Source: Odontesthes bonariensis | Lineage: Eukaryota > Chordata > Actinopteri > Atheriniformes > Atherinopsidae | Assembly (NCBI RefSeq): GCF_027942865.1 | Contig: NC_134515.1 | Coordinates: 9,663,339-9,727,338 of the forward strand | Length of the DNA stretch: 64,000 nt | Direction of reading: 5' to 3' | Part shown: one piece after another, positions 10,801 to 25,000 of the stretch | Layout: every line of letters begins with the position of its first letter | Position numbering within the stretch: the stretch's first letter is position 1 | Notes under the pieces: model-generated | What the model was told of the DNA's origin: nothing | Databases searched by the model: none | What the model saw: only the letters and a program-made list of their open reading frames with translations | Translations under genes and position numbers: made by a program

Positions 10801-13800
10801 CAGCTGGGTGTAGATGATTTAAAAGCATTGGAGACGGGCCTAAAGTTGGACAAAACAGAAGGGTCTACACCCGATTTCTTTAAAAGACCCTCTGGGGAGA
10901 CACAATTTACGAGTGTGAGGTACTCATTTGTTTGTGCAGATCTAAAATTACCCTTAACATATAAAAATATTTGTCAAAAACAGTTGACAACTCCCTCCAA
11001 ACACATCCAAATAAACAAACCAAAGTGAAGGTCGTCAGTTCGTTTAATATAAACAAAAACAGTGAATATACAGCAGGTACTGTAATAATTTAATCATTCT
11101 TTATTTAAGGCTGAAGCCAGCTCCGATTATGTTGGCCTAACACAAATTTGGCATCACGTTCATCAGCCTTTAGTTATTTACATCACATTTTTGAAACCAT
11201 ATGACCTTTACAAAAAGAAACCCAACATGGAAGTGAACAATACCATCACGGTAGTGACACAATCAGATGGCCCACCTGAACGAACGAATGAACGTGGTCT
11301 TAAGGCTACAGGTACGCTGTTAACACTCACACAACATTCAGAGGGGATGATGAGGACTGATTTTCAAATACTTACAATGACTCAACTATTAACAGAATAG
11401 GACAGAGTGACACTTTCCCCATAACTCAAAAGTAATCAGTTGCATCACTCTTACTGTAAGTATCGTAACATCCTCAGTCTGACAATCAGTGGCTCTGATC
11501 TTAAGCTGTAGCTGACATGATGCGAAACACTGGTTTCCTGTTGGCTGGTCTTTTTGTTTGCTTTTGAAATGACATGGAAGTATTCAAGCAGCAGTCATGA
11601 AAAGAGGTGGTTGAATTCTCTAAATGGTGAGAAAAAGAGCTCGAGTGGTTCGAATAGTAAAAACAAAAAAACAAAGATCTTCTTTACGGTGACCTTGTGA
11701 AAAACCTCATGAGGTTAAAGTCAGACGGTCGGAAAAATGTTCAATGTTCAACAAAAAAGTGCTTTAGATGCTTTGTCTACTGCAATATTATGTTGTTAAA
11801 ATGATTTATTATATATATATATATTAGAGATAATTGGAATATTACTTTATTATCAAAGTTCGTAAGTGTTGTCTCAGGCTGTCCTCATATTTATGAATCA
11901 CAGTTAGCACGACTGGATCGAGCGTCGCTATAGAAGCTTTGGCTGAAAGGAAATGTGGAACGCAATCGTCTCCTTTCTCTCATAAACGATGTTAAAGGAG
12001 ATAACTAAGACGGCTCTTACCCTGGCTGCTACTTGGATACTTCCCGGGTCGTTTTGCTCAGGAAGGTTTCCAAGCAAATGTGATTATTCGACCGGACTCC
12101 TGGACGACCGCCGGACTGTCGTTTATGACAGGAAAGGAGATAATTCTGTCCCCGAGTTTCTCACAGCTCGATTCTTTTCATCCACTTGTACCAACTGTGA
12201 GTCGAGTAGAGAAATTATGAAGCCTGAAAGGCGAGTGTGTGAGCCTGAGACAACAAAATATTTCACCTATTTTACTCTTTTAAATGACCAACCTTAATGA
12301 GGAAGTTATATTTATATTAAACTAAGAGGATGGGTGGAATATCCTTTGAACATCACAGCTTAGAAGCTCCTGAATAACTTAAGTTAACACTTTTCTGTAA
12401 CCTCGTGACATTTAAGGAAGACCGATATACATTTGTTTTTTGGACGATTCAATCAAGCCCTGTGTCTCACCCACTTAGGACGACCTGGCTACAGTCACAC
12501 TGCAGGCAAAAGTGGCCCAAATTCGACTTTTTTTCAATTCAATTCAATTCATTTTTATTTATATAGTGCCAAATACAACAAATGTCTCAAGGCACTTAGA
12601 TAATAAAGTCCAATTCAAGCCAATTGGAATTAAATTAATTGTAATCATTTTCAGTCTGAAAAGCACAAATTGGATTTATTTCAACTCAGACCCAGGCCAC
12701 TTTCATATGTGGTCTTAAACTGAATACATATCTGGTGTTTTTCAAAGGCGGTCAGGTCCCATTTCATCTGGTGTCGCCGATATGAAACGGACGTCACACT
12801 TGGTCATAATTTTGTCGGCTCCGATTGCACAGCAACTTCAGCATTGATACACACACGCTGACATGTGTAGCGTCCATATTTACTCCCGAAAAAAGACGTC
12901 ACGTCTTCTGCTGCGCACTTCAGGTCCGTAGACTGATTCAAATTATATTGTGAACAACCACGTTTAAAAAAAAAAATCGTATCTTAGCAAAAATAAATAA
13001 TAATAATAAAAAAAGGTTTAACCAATTAATCATTTTTAAAATGTATCATCTGCAGTGTGAACGTAGCCTAAATTCTGCCACATGGTCCAGTTTCTAGTTT
13101 GGATACAACCAAACTTAAACCCTGAAGATGCACATCCGTGGTGAGAAAATCAACGTATCAAAGGCTAATGATTGTCATATCCAACTTGTTGTATTCTGTG
13201 CTATAATTATCACTGGAAATGAAGGTAGATGAGTAAAAACACCAATATTTAAAAAACAAAACACTGTATGAGTGAATAAAACCTGGATACAGGGAAAGGT
13301 CACATATACGTACATCCTAACCTGAAACCAACATGAAATACAGGCATGAGTTACAGTACATCACATGAGTACATTGCAAATGCTCGTAACAAAAGGCATC
13401 GTCATGTATGGTGGGCTGCACTGGGCTGTCCTCTGTTGCATGATGTGCTTTAGTACCAACAAGCTTTTATTCTCTTTAACATGTTTAACTACTCAAATGC
13501 AGATTTTTTTTACCGTGACCTCACCATTTATGATTATATACTCCCAACTTGTTTGTTAAAGTTAATGCCCCCAGGTCGAAATTTACCGGTTTTGTTGACA
13601 TGAGCTGCAATCTCTGCCTAAAATGGTTTTTAAACTTTTTTAAAAATTAAATAATATATATTTTTTTTAAATTTAGCCGATGTATGAGCCTGAAATTAAA
13701 AAAATAAGCTAACTACAAGGCTAATTTTTCCTATCAATGATATATTTGAGCTGTACTCCAAAATCTGACAGTCATTTAAAAATTGTATCTATCCGATTTA

Positions 13801-14584
13801 TGAACAGGAAAGGAAACAGATTATCACTTTCTCTGCTTTTAAACCCAAAGGAAACCTGAAATGGTAATACAGTACCTCTATTTAGTTTCTCTTAGGTGTT
13901 ACACCGAAAAACAACCCACAACACCTATGCTGGAAATTAATCAAATGGTCTGGCTGAAGCCCACGAGGTGGACTTTAAGAGGTTGATTGTACACAGCAGA
14001 TTTGGTAAGCCTAAACCAAACTCCAAGTCTACTGACCAATAAGCTCTTTTACCAAACACAGAGGGGAGGATTCAGAGTGCATTTTATCTATAACAGCTCG
14101 ACAGTGTCTGACTAAATAAGCTTTAAAAGAGAAAAGTATTGTAGTTGCCTGGTTTATGCCAAATATTTTTCCCTTGTAAAACATCTCTGCAAAAAAACTA
14201 GAATATGTAGATACCATCTTCCACTAAAAGGATGATCTCACAAACATTCATCATCCCGTTGAACGACTTTGTGTTCTTCTGAGCGTACATTTAAACTTAA
14301 AACAACCAAAATCAGAATGACAAAACCAGAACTTTCCGGGTTAAATACATTGTAACAGTCTATTGTACACTGCAGTGTGTTTTTCTGCAAATAGTCTCAT
14401 ATTCACTGAGCTTTATGGGTGCACCATATATCCAAAATCCACGTGATAGTCACCGGACTTCATTTTTTCACAGCATAAAGTTGAGTGGTTACTTCGTCAC
14501 ACAGTCACATGACTACATCAGTTTCTTCCATGTTACCTCAGAGACAATGACTGATGTCTGGAGTGTCTCAGAGAAGTCTCGGGC
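10801..14584. other. Spacer and probable tbc1d22b 3' UTR
   Basis: No separate gene is supported. The nearest minus-strand AATAAA downstream of the tbc1d22b stop that I saw is at about 13,465, so the 3' UTR could be about 1.1 kb. A common fish interspersed repeat fragment lies near 12,535-12,640. The 102-codon plus-strand frame at 11,989-12,297 has no recognisable domain. Confidence 0.4.
12535..12640 (+). repeat. Common fish interspersed repeat fragment
   Basis: It has tandem 'attcaattca' followed by 'tttatttatatagtgcc' and 'tctcaaggcactta'. This word order is seen in many teleost genomes, and I recall it from repeats only. It is a short fragment without coding content. Confidence 0.55.
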
Positions 14585-15967
14585 TTATCTCTTATAGTGA
14601 CTGGGTGCATCTGCAAACATGTACTTGAGTCTGTAAGCTTCAGCCAGGAGGAGACCCACTTCCTCGTTCCCCCAGTGGATTGTGGGAAGGTTCTGCAGAA
14701 GCATGAGGAGGCCCTGAAGAGCAAGGGAAATTAACATCACCACACTGGGAGGATAATAACATTTCACAGTGAGTAAAGAATGTAGGTTAGCAGGTAAAAC
14801 CGAGGTTTAAGATGGTGGAATCAGGTGTGCATGCATGTACTGCACACCATCTGATATAACAAGAAGCAAAGAGAGGCTTTCATCACTATTTAACTCTTGA
14901 TTTTTTTCTACTTTAAAAACCATTTACCTGCTTTTATAGCTATAAAAAGTGATATCTGTTTGTTGCCCAAAGCTGAATGAGATGCAACAATATAAGCCGG
15001 AGACTGCTTGTGTCTTTTTACCGCTCCACCATGGAGAGCATCCTCACATACTGCCTCTGTACGTGGTTCGCCAGCTGCACAAGTGGCAAACAGGAAAGAA
15101 CTCCAGAGGGTCACCAAAATGGCTGAGAAGGTCATTGGGTGTCCTCTACCCACACTGGAGGACCTTCATGGCTCTTACTGTCTCAGGAGAGCCAACACCA
15201 CCCTGAAGGACTCATTCCACCCGGGACATTTCCTGTTTGAGCCACTGCTGTCGGGCAGACGGTACAGGGCCATCAAAACCAGGAAAAATAGACTAAAAGA
15301 CAGCTTCTTTCCAACTGCTGTCATAGCCATAAATGCCTCTTAATGCTGCGTGTACACCAAGAGCGACCTACGCTACCTGGTAGCGGAGGTCGCTGAAGAA
15401 GCTTCGCTTGAGAATTTGCTTTGGTAGCTCGTGACGTCACATTTAGAATGTTCAATTCTTAAAGGCCCCGCGGCTGTGCAGCACCCCCGCAGAAAAGAAC
15501 ATGAGGAAAGAGAGGGCAGGGACACGAATACACGTGTTGTTATTTACAATTTGTTATACAAGATATACATCACGTTACAAATGATGTAAAACTACATTAG
15601 GTACACCTGAGAAGAGCAGGAATAGCAGAGGCAGTTGTAAAAATAAACTAAATTCGAAATAAAATCCAAAATAAAACTTAATTGCAGTGAGAAAGGTATG
15701 CGTGGGGTTACTACACTATTGTATTGAAGCACTCGACACGACAATTGCAACAGTCTCAGGATTAAACGACTATTGTTTGGATAGGAACCAAAGTTTACAC
15801 GTCTGTTTCCGCGAACAGAATGGTGTACACGCAGCATTACGGTGAAGTGCAATATACTGGTTTTCTCATAAGTGCAATATTGTGTTTAAATACATAGCCA
15901 TATTGTTTTTTATATTGTTTTTCTATTTAGTACATATACATACATAGTACATACTGTCCCTTTATAT

Positions 15968-16014
<47 letters not shown>

Positions 16015-19000
16015 TTTATTTGTCTTTGCAGAAAATTTTTCTGTGCCATTGACAGTGCGTCTGATACAATTACAAAAAACAAAAATACACAATAAACAAG
16101 CAAATACAATTGTAAGGTGCAGTTATTCAGAGACCAAGTGCAATGGGTTATTAAGGTACAATTTCACAGTCCCTTATTTAACAGGGATGTACTGGTGGGT
16201 ATAAATGATCTATGGGCTCTGTTTGTCTGGAATAAAGGCAGCCTGAACCTCCTGCCTGAAGGCAACAACTCATTTTTCTGATGTAAGGGGTGTGACACAT
16301 CATCACAGATAGTATGTGCCTTCTTTACCACCCTTGCTTCAACAGTGATGGCGATGCTGTTAAATGGCTGGCAGGCAATCTTGCTGGCCATATTAATTAT
16401 CTTATGAAGCTTGTTTTTATTTGCTACTGACAGAGAAAAATACCAGGCCACAGAGCAGAAACATAAAATGCTCTCAACAAAAGAATGGTAAAAAAGACGC
16501 ATCATGTCTCTGTCGACTCTGAAATTCCTTAGCTTTCGCATAAAATAAAGCCTTTGCAGCCCCTTTTTATAGATGGCATTGGTATTCCAAGCCCATATTG
16601 TTATATGTCTGGACTGAAAGGCCTGCACCTTACTTTTTGTTATACTCGTTACAATGACAATAAAGAAAATCTGAATCTGAATCTGAAGTGAATCCATCCA
16701 GCAGCCAAGAAAGCAAAACTCAGCTCATTATTATCACGGTTTACTGATAAAATACTTGATTCATTATAGCACTGAGACATTAGCTACTGTAATAAGCAAA
16801 TAAGTGATGGAAATTCATTATTATTTCATTTAGTGGAAAAATGTTTAGCAAAAAGGAAAAGTTTGGCGATAGTTGGAATGGCAACAAAAATCTAAGGAAT
16901 AAAATGTTGATATCAAAATGACTTGCTTTTCTTTAGAAATCATCCTTCTAAGCAACATTAGATAAGATCTGTGGGGCGGGGGGGTTTCTGTGGTGAAAGA
17001 TGGACCAAGACTGGATGAACTGAGCTCTCATTAAAGTGAGAATAAATGACAACAAGCTCATCGGTACCTGAAAGTCAACCATGGAGAGGATTTCTTTGCG
17101 CCACTCGATGAGGAATGCAGCGCAGACGTACAGGTGGAAGTGGGAGAAGCCCTCCGCTTCAGCCTGTGGAAAAACAGAAAATTCCCCAGAGCCAGTTACA
17201 ACACGGACTTCTCCAGCAGGGTGATCTGTCTGCCTCTTTGCAGTAATCCCCAGTATGGTAGCTGCAGCTTTCAAAAATCTATCTTTAGAACCTAAAACTT
17301 GGTCAGATCACACTGTTCCGAGCAAAAATATTAGTGAAAAATATCCTGCAACTCTGCTCAGTTCTAACACTTAAAGATGTGTGCAGAATCTTAGCAGGTT
17401 TGTAGTTTTTAGGGAGTGAAAAATGGAAGAAATCGCATCCTACAAAAAACACGATTCTCAGTCAGCCAGGAAATTAATAATCCTAAATTATTGAGAACAG
17501 ATGGCAACTGGATATTTATTGGTTCTTGAAGACTGTGTTTGAAAATGAATAGGCCTTCGGATGAGAAGAGAAATGTCACCAAGAAGCAAAAAAAAGATCA
17601 CTCTGTTGGCAAACTACATTCAATAAAAGTCATATCATTAAAGAAAAAAAGCTAGTTTCTGAAACAGATGTCAGATTTCACCCTGCATATCACTGACTTT
17701 GGTTTAAAGAGCAGGGAAACTGTGCCTACACTTAATTCTAAGTGCATTAAATACATAACGCACTGTGCAGTCTTTGTTGTACAAACAACCAACAATCCAA
17801 TAGATATTTCGTCTCAGTGAGGGTGACTGTGTGGTTTAAGAACACGTAATAAAACCCTTTATCCCCTTTTATAAGTTTCAGCCTGAACATGGGACTCCAA
17901 TAAACTAATGATTCTGCAGTGGGTTTAAAATTATACAAACTAATCTAATCTAATCTAGCTAAGCTAATCGTCCCAAAGTTTATGGTTAGAAGACTGCACA
18001 GCAGAGAAAAGAGCTGAAAGTCAAACAGAGCTGCACCGACACAGAAAGAAGAGCCGAAAAGCTGCGACAGAACTTGAAAAGGATGCAGCTGGATTCAGAA
18101 AAGCCCTAAAAGTCCTAAAAGTCCTAAAAGTCTGATGACGGTGGACACTCTGCTCTACCTGATAGGTGTCCCAAAGACGGATAGTACAACGAAGGGGCAA
18201 CTCCCTCATCAGAAGATTGTTCATCCACCGGAAAGCAAACTGCAGGTACTCCACTTCATACCTCTTGAAATAATTGTGAATGTCCACTGGAGACGAAAAA
18301 ACAAAAACAAAAAAAACCCACACATTTAAATCCTGTGTTTTTTCAGCTTTTAGGTGAGTTTTTCTGTCGCATTACTTACCATCTATTCTGCTGACCAGCT
18401 CCTCCAAAGCTTTCACTTTGTTCTGGATTCCCGGCTGTGCAAAGGTGTAGTTGTCCTGAAAGATAAATGTGGTTCAGTACACGGGCACAGACACAGTTTT
18501 TACATAATTGCAGACATATAAAGTGTGTATGACCTCACCTGGATGCCATCAAGCAGTTTGCTCATGCACCAGAAGCTGTCGGCTTCAATGTTTCTCTGGG
18601 TGTCCAGAGGCAACGCTGCTACGTCAAAGTTCTCCACATCCTCCGCTGGAACAACAAGCATCACTTCACTTAAACGGATGACTCTTAACAACACTTTTAA
18701 CGGACGCAGATATATCGAGGGCACAGGTTGAAGGAATGTTCTTTAAAGGGATAGTTCGCCTCTTTTGACATGAAGCTGTATGACATCCCATATTAGCAAC
18801 ATCATTTATGAACATCTTCTTACCCCCTGCTGCGTCCTGTGAGCAGAGTTCCAGCCTCGTTTTGGCGTTGACGAAGGTAGTCCGGCTAGTTGGCTGGGGT
18901 TGCAAAAATAAAGTGTTTTGCTTCTCAAAACAATATGCGTTCAAAAGAGTAATACATTTGCATCACAAAATCGTCCATCCAGAAAAAGTCAGAGCTCACA

Positions 19001-22000
19001 ATCGCTTGGTGCTATTTTCTCTCCCTTTGTATCACTGCCTGCTGTGCAGACCGAGCAGTCCCCTGCTTCCGAGCAGCAAACACCGTAACAGGTCCGGCTG
19101 TCTGCATTTGGCTGAACGCATTGATATGAAGGGAGAGAAAATAGTGCCAAGCGATTGTGAGGGCTGACTTTTTCCTGGAGAACGATTTTGTGATGCAAAT
19201 GTATTACTCTTTTGAACGCATATTGTTTTGAGAAGCAAAACGCTTTATTTTCGGGACCCCAGCCAACTAGCCGGACTACCTTCGTCAACGCCAAAACGAG
19301 GCTGGAACTCTGCTCACAGGACGCAGCAGGGGGTAAGAAAATGTTCATAAATGATATTGCTAATATGGGATGTCACACAGCTTCATGTCAAAAGAGGCGA
19401 ACTATCCCTTTAAAGTACAGGTAATACTCGGGTTGAATCATCACACAATTAACTTACTGACAAACTCAGACAAGAAGACGACAAAGAAGGGCGTGACCAG
19501 GTCATTGATCCCCTGGACGTAACCGCTGGCTGGGTGGCGGATGGCCCAGATGAAGAGAATCCTCTCAAATACCTGAGGAAAAACAACAACAACAACATGG
19601 TGGATTGTTGAGTGTTATTCTTACTTTTCCAGGCCTGGGCTTGAGACACACAGTGTGCTGCTCTGGATAACATTATTTAACAACCGCAGTCTCAGTTTTT
19701 ACAGCAGAATCTCTTGATACAAAGAGAAAAAGATACTACAATTAGATGACCACATAAATGACCATTGAGGATTACCTGATATGAGAAATATTTTATATTT
19801 TGTGTCTGTTGTCAAATTTTGAGGCCAAGCTTGTAAAAACTGAGCCAGAGCTAAACCTGTGTGCATTAACCGGAGTTCAATTACAAGACGGGTTTAACAA
19901 ATTCGTCACACAGGGTTCATACGAAAAGATAATTATTGCCCTGCTGTTGCAAGACTGTGGTATTACCCTATCGCAGATTTCAAGTAAATCTGGATACAAA
20001 GCTGTAGTGTTTTAAGCAACCACGTAAAAATCGTAAACCACGTTTGGGGAACAAGCCAAGTTCTGTTTTAACAGCAAAGTTCCTCCGAAGTGTCGCAACC
20101 TGATGCGGCTTCTTCCGCAATGACGCAGCACCACATTATATCACTCTCAGTTCCCTGCTTATATGCTCCAAAAGGCAACATTCAGTGCAACCAAATACAG
20201 ACAAAAGAACACAAAGATTCTGGTGTTTTTCGCAGGTTTAGGTCAGATATGTAAAAACTTGCAGCTGTCACCTATTTGAAGAAAGTCAGTCAGTGTAATT
20301 TGACTTTACCGATCACATAAGGCTGTAAAATGAACTGAGTTCAGCTTTGCTCGCCTCCTTCTCCCCTTTTGTTTCAGTAAAGCCCAAAATGTTTGATTTT
20401 TATATGACCTGCCTCATGAGGCAAGTTCTAACCTCTCATAATTCATCTTTCAGCTGGAAAGATGAATTATGAGAGAATCACAGCCAGAAGCATCAGAGCA
20501 AAAAGTTGTGCAGTATGAAGTGAAACAATACCAGACAAACACTGGACAACACGCCTAAATAAAAGTCCTTTTCTTGATTTTTATCAAAATCATTCTTTAA
20601 CACTTTAAAAGTGAAGGCATCAAAATAAAGAAACAACCCCGGTTTACTGGACTTAACTGGAACTGATCATCCAAAATAAGACCATAAATATGATAGATTA
20701 ACAAAACATAGACCCTTTATGAATAATATATAACTACTTATTACTGTTATTGATGCTTGACACATAAGGGGGACTATTTTGTTTCTTTTTGATCATTGTC
20801 GGCATTTTTAACCTGTTCAGTAGGCTAAATCAGGTATAAAAAAAATAAAATTAAATCAATGATATTTATTTGCCTTTCCAAAAAGAATTCTGGGAACATT
20901 TTTTTGTCTCTGAAAGAATGAATAATACTAAAAATGGAACCATATCCAGTCCGTTAATGCTACCAAAGCCAGAGATAAAATAGCCTCAAGAGCATAAGCG
21001 TTGAGATTTGTTCCTCCAGGAAAACAGAAACAATAAACATCTCATTTACCTTTAAAAACTGTGACAAAATAAACAGTGTGACACATTTGATTTGTCCCTG
21101 AGGTTCCTCCTGAGCTGCAGTGACAGAATAATTAACATGCATCACCATTCACTGGTCAGTTAGCATTGAGTTTCTGTGGGGGTCCTGCAGGAAATCACTC
21201 TGTATTTACAGAGACATCATAACTGTATGATGCTGGAAAACCCGAGACCAGACAAAAGATAATGGATAAGCAACGAACTCTGACACAAACCCCTGCTCAA
21301 CTCGTAACTTTACCGATGAACCAAAACTAAATAAAATGGCGAAAGAAAATGATATCAAGTGTTTAAACTTGGTTGTAAGGCGGAGATTTTACCAAGAGAG
21401 ACTTTCAATGAACTTCTGTGATATCTGAACTGCCCCTCTTGGGTCCAGATCTTACCTCTTGGACTGCGGGCTGCTGGAACAAGGGGATCAGAGGGTTGGT
21501 TCTCGGGATGTCGATGTGGATCTAACAGGAACAAACATTAAGACTCAGTACAAGCAAAGCAGGAACTGGTTTGTGCACGTTTTATTTTAAGTTGGAATAT
21601 GGTGCTTTCTGATTATGGAGAGAAGAGGATATTCTTGGCCTGAATTGCAGCATTACCTGTCTGTACGTGTCTTTATAGTGCTCATCTGTTCTGGAGTGGT
21701 AATACTGCTCTATGAAGCCGAAATATTCCTCTCGCTTCCTGTTGAGCACCAACTCTCTGCGCTCCTTGTTGGCTGGCAGGTAGCCCTGTCAGAGACGAAG
21801 AGGGAGAGGACTGAAAACGCTGAACAGAAACTTCTCTTGTTCATTAAGTCGACAGTTTCTCAGAAACAGAACAGGCTGGCCAGTTGAGATAAGAGAAAAG
21901 AGGAGATAAGGTTGCCGGTGATGACCAAGCTTTAGACCGAATGAGAGCTTTTTCCTAAGAAGATGTTCTAATAGATAGACAGAGAATAAAAATCCAGCTC

Positions 22001-25000
22001 AAACGACAGAAAGCTGTGTGGAGTCAAAGCAGCTGAAAGGTTTGAAAGAATATGTGATGTTGCGAGACTGAAGGTCATGAGCCTTACAGAGAGAAGCCTC
22101 CACGTGATTGGCCGGACTTCTCTTGGTATTCCTGACCAACTGTGCTTCCGGAGCTCTTCTGTAACAGCAGAGTAAGACATAAATTACCAATGTCAACACC
22201 CAGTTTCAGTCTGAAGAAAACACACAGAAACAACCAGCAGCTGGTTGGTAAAACAGAGACAAGAGACTCTTCTTCGCCATGAAAGACGGTGGAATCTGTT
22301 GAAGCCACGATGACAAACTTTGAGGTCAGCTGATCTGGGTTTTCATCGCACCTGTTCAAATACTTATTGTTCCCAACTGCCCGGTGGCTGGAGGTCCACC
22401 TCCTTGGGATAAAGGTCTTCCTGGTGGAGGATTTGCAAAGTTTTGCAATGTGTCCTCTGGGTTAAAATGTTATTTGGAGATTAGGAGATCCTTCGTTTTG
22501 GAAAACCTGTCTTCAGAAAATGTTACCTGTTAGGTTTGATATCTAATCTGGATTCTGAGCACTGCTGACAGACTGTCCATTAAAACAAAGTGGCCCCAAA
22601 TATAAAAATAAATCCGAACAAATGACTGGATAAACATGAATTAAAGTCCAAGAGGACTGGTGCTACAAGTGTGAGGAGGTATGTGAAAGCAAAATTTATT
22701 GCAAATTCCCTGCCATGTGTTTCACCATCTTCTGTAGTTTACGGCGTATTCGTACACAGCGATTTACAGATAAATCATGTTTAGTGAAGGTTTATTAATG
22801 ATTTGTGCTGCACAATATGTCATCTAAACATCTGAAAAAAAAGTTATATGGCAAAGAAATATCATTTTTAGATAGCAGACTGTAATATACTGCAAGTGAT
22901 TAAATTATTTTATTGTTTATAAATTCTCTATTATTATAGAAAACTATTTTCCTGATGTTTTTTTTTTTTGGAATAATTAAGTAGAAAATTCTGGGTACTC
23001 ATTCTGCATTTAGGTGCATATTGTATACTTATCTTAACCAAAATGAGCAGAAAGAATTTGGAAGTAGTGCAGACTGTCTGGCTTCTGATTTTACAAGTAA
23101 ATATAAAGAACTTGAAAGAAAAAAGGCTTACAAGTCGTGATACAATGAAAATGATTCTCTGATATATCCCAAAATAGAATTAAAAAAGAAAGACTAAAAG
23201 ACAGTGTGTGGAAGCCTTTTTTTTGTCCGCAGGCTGTACCTAAGTCGGTGTTTGGACTACCCAGCAGCTGCTTGAATTTATCCAGCCGGGTTTTCTCCCG
23301 CACAGTCATGGGTGGCGCCCCTGAAGCGTTCTGGTCTGAGATGCGAGCCACCAGTGGGATGATGGGACGAACTGGGAGCGACTGCTGCTTCTGTAGTGAA
23401 GAGCGAACTGCAGAGGTACAAATGAGACAATCGAATGATTAAAGTTGTTCAAATCTATTGTGTTTAAAACATTCAGAATTCCTATAATTATTATTTAGCT
23501 TAAAAATACTTGGGTTTTCCATTTAAATGCTGTTCTACTACTAATAGATTTTAATAGTAAAGCAGATGAATGGAGCTTAAAGTTACTCACTCCAAAACTA
23601 AGCTATTCATCAGCATCATCCAGATGAGGAAGAATTAGCTGAATAGCCACTTTAATTTGTAATTTGGTTCGACTCTGTGGTGACACTGCTTTTACTGAGT
23701 GAATGAGCCAAGAAGATTAATTTGCAACAGTATGAATATTCAGCGGCCAGATGACATCTGAATAGAGGTCCAGGAGCTTGGTGAAAACCATATGACTATT
23801 CATAAGACAGCTGGACCTAAATATGTATACAGCTAGAAACGTTTCCCACTGCCTGGACCAGCCGAAAAGAGGATGACCGACACCTGCTTTTATGTTTGTT
23901 TTTGCATTGTTCGAGACACTCACATGGTCCTTCAGCTATCTCTGAAGTTCCCACAGTTCTTACATCTAAATCTGGAGAATACAGTGATATATTCAGGAAT
24001 AATATTCCTTTCAGTATCATGATTGTCCACAAATGAGGCTGGCTAACATGTCAATTACTTTCTTACAGTTATGAATCGGCGCCCCACACGGCTAGAAAGC
24101 GAGACATGACAGCCGATGAATATATAAATGAGCATTAAATTCCACATTTAAACATTGTTGATGACATTTAGAATCATTCAAGTATCGGTCAAGTTGTTTT
24201 TAGACCTTTTAATATGGAAATACAACAAGTTATACATTTTGACTCTTTTTAAAATTCATCAATTTTATCAAGGAAAGAGGCAAGTTTTTATTTATAAAAG
24301 AACCATCAGCACTTGTTCGCTGTGTTGCCTCAATAACTAAAAAAGCTAAATGTATGAAGATGAAAGTTCAGCATGTCGTGTCAGGCACCTGATATAATCC
24401 CGGCAGCACTCCGGCACTGATAAAGAGTCTAATTAGCTTCGCCGTGAATCACCTGATAAGCTGCTCGCCGTCTCTTAAACCAGAATGAGCTGCTGCAGCG
24501 TGTTTCTGACATACCTGGGGACGTGTTGAGGTCTGCTTCACTGCTCGACTTCACAACCTTGCCATTGACCTGCTCGCACTCTGTGTCCTCATCCTCCTGC
24601 AGGGTCTGAGCCTCCGTCCTGGGTGGTGCCCGTCTGTGTGACAGCACACTTTCTGTGTCACCTGACAGAGGCTGCAGCCGCTAAGAGGAGGAAATAACAG
24701 CAAATGAGAATATCTCCCACAGTTTCAGACCAGCCAGGAAGCGCTCAGTGATAAAGATGATGTCATGTAGCTACTTGGTTTTGTAGGGATGACGTAGAGT
24801 TCTGGCCTGATGGAGCAGAGGAAGTTGGAAAGGGAATCCCATGGAAGTCCTCGTCCTCCTCATCGTCGATGTCCCAAGCATCGTTGGTGCTGCGTGCGAA
24901 CTCGTGGAAGCTGGAGGCTTTTTTAGACTTGAGGTTGTTAAAGTTGGTCTTCGTGTCTTTTGGATACCTGCAGTGGGACGGATTGAGAGATTAACAGTTT

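Noticed and set aside
11989..12297. 102-codon plus-strand frame
   Set aside because: No family resemblance and no supporting signals; likely chance.
18808..19348. Two 119-codon frames with the same N-terminus on opposite strands
   Set aside because: They are the two arms of the TTAA foldback element read inward, not duplicated genes.
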